Below, piece by piece: positions 6,229 to 12,999 of a DNA stretch of 16,572 nucleotides (positions are counted from its first letter, which is position 1; every line of letters starts with the position of its first letter). The translations under genes were made by a program, and so were the position numbers. The stretch spans positions 1 through 16,572 of the forward strand of contig RFPZ01000022.1 in the NCBI GenBank assembly GCA_009925905.1, in the 5' to 3' direction. The notes under the pieces are model-generated. The model saw only the letters and a program-made list of their open reading frames with translations. It made no database searches and had not been told where the DNA came from. The stretch is from Candidatus Aquidulcis frankliniae (GTDB lineage: Bacteria > Chloroflexota > Limnocylindria > Limnocylindrales > Limnocylindraceae).

Positions 6229-6353
6229 TTGTGCGAGGGGTCCGCTTGGCCCCCTCGCAGATCAACGCTTGGTGGCAACACCAAGGAGGTACGTGCCCCG
6301 ATTGGGGTCTAGGTAGACCGAAGCTCACGCTCCGGTTTGTGGAGGTACAGAGA
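6223..6353 (+). promoter_or_regulatory. Structured 5' leader of the DUF5679 mRNA
   Basis: Several hairpins can be drawn. TGCGAGGGG/CCCCTCGCA (6232-6259) has nine perfect pairs and a ten-base loop. CTTGGTG/CACCAAG (6268-6285) has seven pairs closed by a GCAA tetraloop. CCCC/GGGG (6296-6307) and GGTCT/AGACC (6306-6319) overlap and so cannot coexist. CTCC (6330-6333) can pair with GGAG of the ribosome binding site (6341-6344). An apparent second ribosome binding site, AAGGAGGT (6283-6290), precedes a seven-codon GTG frame ending TAG at 6316. The first hairpin could also end the upstream transcript, but it lacks a T-run. No known riboswitch class was recognised by eye. Confidence 0.4.
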
Positions 6354-6494
6354 ATGGCCCAGGTGTATTGCGTCAAGTGCAAGGCAAAGAAGGAAGCAAT
6401 TGATACGAAGAAGGTCACGATGAAGAACGGCAAGCCAGCACTCGAGGGCAAGTGCCCAACGTGCGGCACCAAGGTCTTCAAGATCGGTGGCTGA
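6354..6494 (+). CDS. DUF5679 zinc-ribbon protein
   Basis: Very small soluble protein of 46 residues matching the DUF5679 family, found mainly in Chloroflexota and Actinobacteria; function unknown. Two CxxC knuckles, Cys6/Cys9 (YCVKCK) and Cys34/Cys37 (CPTCG), form a likely single zinc ribbon. Between them is the characteristic VTMKNGKPALEGK stretch, and the protein ends KVFKIGG. Basic residues dominate, so a nucleic-acid or ribosome-associated role is plausible but inferred. The ATG is preceded by GGAGG with an eight-base spacer. An in-frame GTG 44 codons upstream (6222) is rejected because the added residues are not part of the family and cover the structured leader. The gene appears monocistronic: its own promoter lies upstream and a terminator-like hairpin follows. 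Confidence 0.88.
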   Translation: MAQVYCVKCKAKKEAIDTKKVTMKNGKPALEGKCPTCGTKVFKIGG

Positions 6495-6504
6495 TTAACA
6501 ACCG

Positions 6505-6526
6505 GCAATCGCCGCACGGCGATTGC
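6505..6526 (+). other. Perfect inverted repeat after the DUF5679 gene
   Basis: GCAATCGCCG and CGGCGATTGC are perfect complements separated by two bases. In RNA this would fold as an eight-pair stem with a six-base loop. It has no T-run, so it could be an RNA 3'-end stabiliser or the first half of a tandem terminator with the next hairpin. Confidence 0.45.
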
Positions 6527-6537
6527 ATAGCGGCCAG

Positions 6538-6580
6538 GCGGCCCTCGACTGGGAGACCGGTCGGGGGCCGCGCCGCTTTT
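6538..6580 (+). terminator. Intrinsic terminator of the DUF5679 transcript
   Basis: GCGGCCCTCGAC (6538-6549) pairs with GTCGGGGGCCGC (6560-6571) in a 12-pair GC-rich stem containing one G-U pair and a ten-base loop. A short TTTT run follows at 6577-6580. The T-run begins five bases after the stem, slightly distant, hence moderate confidence. Confidence 0.55.
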
Positions 6581-6587
6581 CGCGAGT

Positions 6588-6596
6588 TGTGCATAA
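6588..6596 (-). promoter_or_regulatory. DnaA box (TTATGCACA)
   Basis: The minus strand reads TTATGCACA, an exact match to the TTATNCACA DnaA box. It sits inside a wider imperfect palindrome GAGTT-N6-AACTC (6585-6600 region). It faces a second box 21 bases away, upstream of the glycolytic operon. Confidence 0.5.
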
Positions 6597-6617
6597 CTCG
6601 CCGCACCACGCACAAAG

Positions 6618-6626
6618 TTATCCACA
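6618..6626 (+). promoter_or_regulatory. DnaA box (TTATCCACA)
   Basis: TTATCCACA is the strongest-affinity consensus DnaA box of Escherichia coli. It lies 28 bases before the start codon of the ROK kinase, between the terminator-like hairpin and the ribosome binding site, so DnaA bound here could affect transcription of the glycolytic operon. Confidence 0.5.
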
Positions 6627-6654
6627 GTGAGCTCAAGTTGAGCACGGAGGAGTA

Positions 6655-7703
6655 ATGATCACGCCGTCCGCTGATGCGACCGTACTCGCCCTTGATCTCG
6701 GCGGGACGCAGATTCGTGCGGCGGTCGTGCGCGCCGATGGTTCGCGCATCGGTCGCGCGTCGAACGCAACTCCCGTGAGTAGCGGCCCAGCCGCCATCGT
6801 TGCCGCGTGTGTAAGCACGCTGCAGCAGGCACGAGATTCGGCACGAGTCGAAGATGCCGCTGCAGTCGCTCGACTTGTCGGTGTTGGCATCAGCGCACCT
6901 GGCCCGATTGATCCGTGGCGCGGGATCGCTGTCGAGCCCGCAAACCTCGGCCCCGACTTTCCAGGCACGGATCTAGCCGGACCGATCAGCGCGGCGCTTA
7001 ACCTTCCCGCGCTGCTTGAGCACGATACGAAGGTGGCGATCCTCGGCGAACGGGCGTTTGGCGCAGGTCGCGGCATCGATGATCTGCTCTACATCACGAT
7101 TAGCACCGGCCTCGGTGGCGCAGTGATCAGCAGCGGTCGACTTTACACGGGACCAGATGACACAGGGATTGAGATCGGTCACGCCCCGATCACGCTCGAC
7201 GGACCACGCTGCACCTGCGGCGGCATCGGACACCTCGAGGCGCATGCCTCAGGCGTCGCGCTCGCACGCACAGGGGGCGAGGCTGCGGCGAGTGGTGCGA
7301 GCCCATGGCTTGCCACTTGGCGTGCTGCGCATCCGACGGGGCGGGTTAGCGCCAAGGAGGTTTCTGAGGCTGCGGCGGCAGGGGATCGCGTCGCGCAGGG
7401 GCTCATTGACCATGCGCTCCTGGCGGTCAGCCGGGCGGTGGCAGGCTTCGTCAATGTGTTTAACCCGAGCCGCATCATCATCGGCGGCTCGTTCGCTGAG
7501 GCGCACTGGGATGCGCTCCATTCGCGTATTGAGGGGGAGATCGGCGACAATAGCTTCAAGGTTCCAGGACGGAGAGTTTCCGTGCACCCAGCCGAGCTTG
7601 GCGGGGACGTGAGCCTGGCGGGCTGCCATCCGATGGTTGTCGAGCGAATCGGCAATCCAGAGTGGGAGCGGGTCGTAGCGGCGAAATCGAAGGGGGACAC
7701 TCG

Positions 7704-7707
<4 letters not shown>
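6655..7707 (+). CDS. ROK-family glucokinase-like sugar kinase
   Basis: Cytoplasmic ATP-dependent sugar kinase, probably phosphorylating glucose to glucose-6-phosphate at the head of the glycolytic operon. The 350-residue product has the ROK layout. DLGGTQ (residues 14-19) forms the phosphate-binding loop. EHDTKVAILGE (122-132) holds the catalytic Asp124. ISTGLGGAV (149-157) follows. GIEIGHAPI (171-179) includes zinc ligand His176, and the zinc loop CTCGGIGHLE spans 186-195. The usual third Cys of CxCGxxGC is His193 here, a notable substitution. FNPSRIIIGG (about 275-284) fits the C-terminal nucleotide site. The ATG has GGAGG four bases upstream. Its stop overlaps the gap start in ATGA, implying translational coupling. 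Sugar specificity cannot be read with certainty; other ROK hexokinases are possible. Two DnaA boxes lie just upstream. Confidence 0.9.
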
Positions 7708-8703
<996 letters not shown>

Positions 8704-8711
<8 letters not shown>

Positions 8712-10530
8712 GAAGAAGGGGTTGCTCTCCCGACTTATCGGCGGAAGCGCCAAGCCAGCTGAAAAGCCAGCGGCGAAACCTGCGACGAAGCCAGTAGCGA
8801 AGCCAGCCGCGAAGCCGTCAGCAAAGCCGGTAGCGGCGAAGCCAGGTTCGAAGCCAGCCCCGAAGCCAGTGGTCGCAGTTCCTGCGAAGGGTGCAAGCGG
8901 GGTGCCGCCACAGAAGCCAGCGGGGGCGATGCTTGCCTCGAGCCGCCCAGCCAATCGGCCACAGGTGAAGCCAACCATCACGGGCTCCAATGGTCAGCCG
9001 CGCCCAACTGGCGCACCACCAACGGCGCCGAGCCGACCGGCGAACCGCCCGAACGTGAAAGCCACGGCGAAGCCGGGCGCCACTCCAACGGCGGCCAAGG
9101 CGGCGCGACCAACCCCACGTCCGATTCCGCGACCAGCGCCACCACAGAGTGGACCGCGTCGCATTGCGGAAGAGATCATCTCGGCCTCAGGAAAGCGCAC
9201 GATTCGTGAGCTGAACATGCAGGGCCAGCGCGTGCTGCTGCGCGTTGACTTCAATGTGCCGCTCTCTGACGGAAAGATCGTTGATGACTCGCGCATTCGC
9301 GCCGCTGTGCCAACCATCAAGGCGCTCCTCGACGGTGGCGCATCGGTGGTGATCATGTCGCACCTTGGCCGACCAGATGGTCGCGTTGTGGATGGCTTGC
9401 GCCTGCGACCTGCAGCCGAGCGACTCACTCAACTCATTCGCGTCAATGTGCCAACGACTGGCGATGCGCTTGGCGTTGGTACCGACGACGCCGTTCGCCG
9501 CTTGCGACCAGGCGAACTGCTGTTGCTAGAGAACGTTCGCTTCCATGCTGGTGAAGAGCGCAATGACCCAGCGTTCGCGGAACGACTCGCTTCATATGGC
9601 GACGTCTTCGTGAACGATGCATTCGGGGCAGCGCACCGTGCCCATGCCAGCACCGTTGGAGTTGCGGCCTACCTACCGTCGTATGTCGGCCTGCTTATGG
9701 AGCAAGAGGTTGAGGCGCTCTCGAATCTGCTCGAGAAGCCGGCGCGACCGTTCGCGGCAATCGTTGGCGGTGGCAAAGTCTCGGGCAAAGTTGCCGTCCT
9801 CGAGGCGCTGATTAAGAAGGTCGACTTACTGATCCTTGGCGGTGGCGTGGCGAATACGTTCCTCGTTGCCTCTGGCCGCAGTGTGGGTAAGAGCCTCTAT
9901 GAGTCAAAGATGGTTGAAGATGCGCGACGCATCCTGAAGTTGGCGCAGGACCGCGGCGTTCGCGTCCTCCTTCCGGTTGACGGCGTCGTCGCAAAAGAGG
10001 TGACCCGCGGCACCGAGTTCAAGGTGGTCTCCACCGACAAGCTCCCTGCAAGCTGGCATATGGTCGACCTTGGACCCGCCTCGATCACCGCCATTCGTGA
10101 AGCGTTGGTGCCGATTAAGACCATTCTTTGGAACGGACCACTCGGCGTTTTTGAGATCCCATCGTTTGCCGTGGCCACCCGCGAGCTCGCCAAGGTTGCC
10201 GCCGAGAAAGCCGACGCTGGTGCAACGGTGGTCGTGGGCGGCGGCGACAGCATTGCCGCCCTGCGACAACTCGGGGTCGCCGAGAAGATGACGCACCTCT
10301 CCACTGGTGGTGGCGCATCCCTCGAGTTCCTCGAGGGGCGTGATTTGCCAGGTCTTGCCGTGGTGCCAACCGCCGGCTCGCCATACGAGACACTCCCAAT
10401 CGTCTACGTCTCGCCGGTGAAGCCAGGAGCGAAGGCGACAGCGAAGCGCGCACCAGCCAAGCCGAAGCCAATCATCAAGCCGTCAACGCTCGATGAAGAG
10501 GATGACGACGAGAGCGATGACCTGGCATGA
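8704..10530 (+). CDS. pgk: Phosphoglycerate kinase with long N- and C-terminal extensions
   Basis: Makes ATP from 1,3-bisphosphoglycerate and ADP. The 608-residue product is far longer than the usual 390-400. The catalytic core spans about residues 165-554: RVDFNVPL (180-187), SHLGRP (219-224), LLLENVRFH (273-281), FVNDAFG (302-308), GGGKVSGK (355-362, usually GGAKVSDK), LWNGPLGVFE (475-484), GGGDS (512-516) and STGGGASLEFLEG (533-545). Before it stand a short hydrophobic/basic segment MVEKKGLLSRLIGG, a KPAx repeat (16-61), two copies of SRPANRP (80-86, 110-116) and a Pro/Arg-rich linker. After it comes a basic KPGAKATAKRAPAKPKP stretch and an acidic end DEEDDDESDD. No ATG, GTG or TTG occurs in frame between residues 119 and 170, so the core has no internal start near its natural beginning. 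The ATG overlaps gap by eight bases. Confidence 0.95.
8749..8886 (+). repeat. Degenerate 12-base tandem repeat encoding KPAx
   Basis: Within the N-terminal extension of pgk, units resembling AAGCCAGCGGCG recur with small changes, encoding KPAE, KPAA, KPAT, KPVA, KPAA, KPSA and KPVA in succession before decaying into KPGS and KPAP. The frame is kept throughout, so the repeat is selected or at least tolerated as protein. Confidence 0.8.
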
Positions 10531-11822
10531 GTGACCGAATCAGCGCGATTCATGCGCGCGAGATTCTCGATTCTCGAGGGAACCCAACCGTAGAGGTCGA
10601 CGTGACGTTGGCGGACGGTGTTCGCGGCCGCGCCGCGGTCCCGTCTGGCGCGTCTACTGGAGCGCACGAAGCGGTTGAACTTCGCGATGGCGACAAGCGT
10701 CGATTCGGCGGCAAGGGGGTGCTGGGCGCTGTCGCCGCGGTGAACGGCGAAATTGCACAAGCGCTCAACGGATCGTCGGTGAGCGATCAGCGCGCCATTG
10801 ATGCGGCGCTCATCGCCCTTGATGGCACACCAGCAAAGGGCAGACTCGGCGCGAACGCGATCCTCGGCGTCTCACTCGCCGCCGCCCACGCTCGCGCCGC
10901 GCTGCACGGCCACGAACTCTGGTACGAACTTGGTGGCGATGCTGCAGTAAAACTTCCTGTGCCGCTACTAAATATTTTGAATGGCGGCAAGCACGCCGAG
11001 AACTCAACCGACTTCCAGGAGTTCATGGTTGTTCCAGTTGGTGCCGCTACCTATCGCGACGCACTGCGCGCTGGCGCCGAGGTCTTCGCCGCGCTGCGCA
11101 AGAACCTGCACGAACGCGGTCTTGCAACCGGCCAGGGCGACGAGGGTGGGTTCGCGCCGAGCTTGTCATCAAACGAGGCGGCCCTTGACGCGCTGATGAC
11201 GGCGATTGAGGCGGCGGGCTATCGCCCAGGCGAAGAGATTGCGATCGCGATCGATGCCGCCGCAACTGAGCTGCTGCAGTCGAGCGGCCACTACAGGCTT
11301 GACCGTGAGGGTCGCACCATGGAGAGCGGCGCACTCGTTGATCTCTGGGCGAGTTGGGCGTCGAAGTATCCGATCATCAGCATCGAAGATGGCCTGGCCG
11401 AAGATGACTGGAGTGGCTGGGAGGCACTGACCGCACGAATCGGCGGCAAGGTCCAGATTGTGGGCGACGATCTCCTGGTGACGAACACGCATCGCATTGA
11501 ACGCGCGATTGATGCGGGCGCGGCCAACGCACTGCTGGTGAAGCCGAACCAGATCGGCACCCTGACCGAAACGCTTGACGCAATCACCCTGGCGCGTGGC
11601 GCCGGCTGGGCGAGCATCTTGAGCCACCGCTCGGGCGAGACCGAAGACACCACCATTGCTGACCTTGCCGTGGCGACGAACGCGGGGCAGATCAAGACAG
11701 GCGCCCCATCGCGCTCGGAGCGTGTCGCCAAGTTGAACCGACTCCTGCGCGTTGAAGAGCAGCTCGGCGCTCGGGCGATCTACGCCGGTCGTGCCGCCTT
11801 CTCGCATGTGACCCACGCATGA
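10527..11822 (+). CDS. eno: Enolase
   Basis: Cytoplasmic Mg-dependent enzyme converting 2-phosphoglycerate to phosphoenolpyruvate. The 431 residues match the usual length. N-terminal DSRGNPTVEV (residues 15-24) and the mobile loop SGASTG (40-45) are present. His156 lies in NGGKHAENSTDFQEF, where many enolases have AHADNNVD. Glu206 in GDEGGF and Lys339 in LLVKPNQIGT are the catalytic pair. Metal ligands are Asp243, Glu287 (SIEDGLAEDDW) and Asp314 (GDDLLVTN). The SHRSGETEDT motif at 367-376 is intact. The ATG overlaps the pgk stop, and its own stop overlaps the next gene, both as ATGA. Joining eno directly to pgk without tpi or gpm between them is less common than the gap-pgk-tpi order. Confidence 0.98.
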   Translation: MSDRISAIHAREILDSRGNPTVEVDVTLADGVRGRAAVPSGASTGAHEAVELRDGDKRRFGGKGVLGAVAAVNGEIAQALNGSSVSDQRAIDAALIALDGTPAKGRLGANAILGVSLAAAHARAALHGHELWYELGGDAAVKLPVPLLNILNGGKHAENSTDFQEFMVVPVGAATYRDALRAGAEVFAALRKNLHERGLATGQGDEGGFAPSLSSNEAALDALMTAIEAAGYRPGEEIAIAIDAAATELLQSSGHYRLDREGRTMESGALVDLWASWASKYPIISIEDGLAEDDWSGWEALTARIGGKVQIVGDDLLVTNTHRIERAIDAGAANALLVKPNQIGTLTETLDAITLARGAGWASILSHRSGETEDTTIADLAVATNAGQIKTGAPSRSERVAKLNRLLRVEEQLGARAIYAGRAAFSHVTHA

Positions 11823-12379
11823 GCCGCTTCGTCGATCGTGGCGCAACGGTCGCCGCCTTTGTTGGCATTGGCATGGCGCTCACCGTTGCGGTGAGCTTCT
11901 TGATGGTGATTCCAATCGATCCGGCGTACATCGTGTTCGCGCCGCTCTCTGGCCTACTCATCGGCTGGTACGGGAATCAGCGCGCTGGGCAGCTGCGCGG
12001 ACGCCCAGGTCGCATCTTCGCCAATGCTGGTTGGAGTGGCGCCGTTACTGCGGTGACATTCGCCGCACTCTTCCTCGCCGTGAAGCTCTTCTTCTTCTCA
12101 CTTGATCCGGGATACCGCGACGAGAAGCAGGGCGGCTCCTTCAAGTGCACAGCCGGACCCGAGTGCGTCTACGTTCGCTACCAGGGTGCCGATGGCGGCA
12201 AGGCGGCACTGGCCGAGGCGGGAATCACCGACGTGGCCTCATTCACCGAATGGTATTGGGATGGCCAGATGGGAACGGCGCGACTGCTGATTGGCAGCAC
12301 GACACTCGCCGCGCTTATTGGTGGGTTGCTCTACTGGCCGAGTGCTCCGCGCGTGAAGCGCGAGGAGCCGGTCGCCTAA
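11819..12379 (+). CDS. Four-TM membrane protein at the end of the glycolytic operon
   Basis: Membrane protein of 186 residues, family not recognised. Hydrophobic segments are at about residues 10-31, 36-51, 73-94 and 154-173. By the positive-inside rule (QRAGQLRGRPGR between helices 2 and 3, PRVKREE at the C-terminus), both termini are cytoplasmic. The loop of about 60 residues after helix 3 would then be external; it holds Cys110 and Cys116 (KCTAGPECVYVRYQ), which could form a disulfide. The ATG overlaps the enolase TGA (ATGA), so translation should be coupled to eno and the protein made in proportion to it. Codon use resembles its neighbours. A hairpin follows the stop. A role in anchoring, transport or energy metabolism is conceivable from position only. 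Confidence 0.75.
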   Translation: MSRFVDRGATVAAFVGIGMALTVAVSFLMVIPIDPAYIVFAPLSGLLIGWYGNQRAGQLRGRPGRIFANAGWSGAVTAVTFAALFLAVKLFFFSLDPGYRDEKQGGSFKCTAGPECVYVRYQGADGGKAALAEAGITDVASFTEWYWDGQMGTARLLIGSTTLAALIGGLLYWPSAPRVKREEPVA

Positions 12380-12387
12380 TCGTCGTC

Positions 12388-12417
12388 CCGCCTCACTGCG
12401 CAGAGCGCAGCGGGCGG
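12388..12417. terminator. Hairpin between convergent operon end and rpsT
   Basis: CTGCGC (12396-12401) pairs with GCGCAG (12405-12410), extended outward by CCGCC (12388-12392) with GGCGG (12413-12417) across a small internal loop. It sits eight bases past the membrane-protein stop and about 17 bases past the rpsT stop, a natural place for a shared bidirectional terminator. Neither strand has a T-run, so efficiency is uncertain. Confidence 0.4.
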
Positions 12418-12434
12418 TCGAGCGATTCGTTCGC

Positions 12435-12878
12435 TTAGGCCTTTGGTGCCGCCTTCTTGGCAGCAGGCTTCTTTGCGGCTGGCTTTTTGGCAGCCGGCTT
12501 TGCAGCGGCGGCCTCAACCTTTGGTGCGGCGACCTTCTTTGGTGCCGACTTCTTCTTGTTCACAACCTTCGGCATCACGCCGCCAGCGGCAGCCGCCTTG
12601 GCAGCCTTCTTGGCGAGGCGCGATTTGCGTCGGGCGGCGGCATTCTTGTGAATGGCTCCGTGCTTCGCAGCGCGGTCAAGGGCGCTTGAGGCCTTGTTGA
12701 CGGCGGCGGCGGTGTCACCCTGGGCCTGGCCCGTGATGATCTCCAGCGCCTTCGCGACGAGGCTCTTGGCGGCGGTTCGCTGTGGCTGCTGCACCGCGTT
12801 GCGGCGGGCAGAGGCGCGAACCTCTTTCAGCGACTGCGGTGTTCGTGCACCCTTGTACTTGCGCGGGGTCTTTCCCAT
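12435..12878 (-). CDS. rpsT: 30S ribosomal protein S20 with Lys/Ala/Pro-rich C-terminal tail
   Basis: Primary 16S rRNA-binding protein of the small subunit. The S20 core covers about residues 19-96: VRASARRNAVQ, a long Ala/Lys helix, then the hallmark ALDRAAKHGAIHKNAAARRK and SRLAKK (66-91). Normal S20 is about 85-95 residues; this one has 147. A short N-terminal addition (MGKTPRKYKGARTPQSLK) is present, together with a tail of about 50 residues that includes PKVVNKKKSAPKK and three KKPAA units ending KKAAPKA, resembling histone H1-type tails. The ATG has GGAG seven bases upstream. TGC plus TACGAT forms a good extended -10 about 45 bases upstream. It is divergent from lepA, a common pairing in bacteria, and convergent with the glycolytic operon. 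Confidence 0.95.
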   Translation of the reverse strand: MGKTPRKYKGARTPQSLKEVRASARRNAVQQPQRTAAKSLVAKALEIITGQAQGDTAAAVNKASSALDRAAKHGAIHKNAAARRKSRLAKKAAKAAAAGGVMPKVVNKKKSAPKKVAAPKVEAAAAKPAAKKPAAKKPAAKKAAPKA

Positions 12879-12999
12879 TAGTCACTCCATCAGCTTCTGG
12901 GGCTCGGTTGAGCCGTCGGGCGATCGTAGCAGAGGCCCCGCCACGCTCCGCCCCCAGAGCCCTTCGGCGGGGCTGGCAAGAGCGTGCGATCCTTAGTAC
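12879..12999. promoter_or_regulatory. Divergent rpsT/lepA promoter region
   Basis: On the minus strand TGC plus TACGAT (12923-12931) is an extended -10 for rpsT, giving a leader of about 38 bases with a small hairpin GGCTC-N4-GAGCC (12901-12914) before the ribosome binding site. On the plus strand TGC plus GATCCT (12985-12993) ends six bases before the lepA ATG, which lacks a Shine-Dalgarno. A further hairpin AGCCC/GGGCT lies around 12957-12974. Confidence 0.45.

Noticed and set aside
6222..6353. GTG start 44 codons upstream of the DUF5679 ATG
   Set aside because: The added residues cover the hairpin-rich leader, do not match the family, and the ATG at 6354 has a proper GGAGG site.
6588..6626. 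Replication origin
   Set aside because: Two DnaA boxes are present, but there is no AT-rich unwinding region, no box cluster and no dnaA, dnaN or rpmH nearby.
8749..8886. CRISPR array or mobile tandem repeat
   Set aside because: Units are 12 bases, degenerate, lack unique spacers and stay in one coding frame, so they are a protein repeat.
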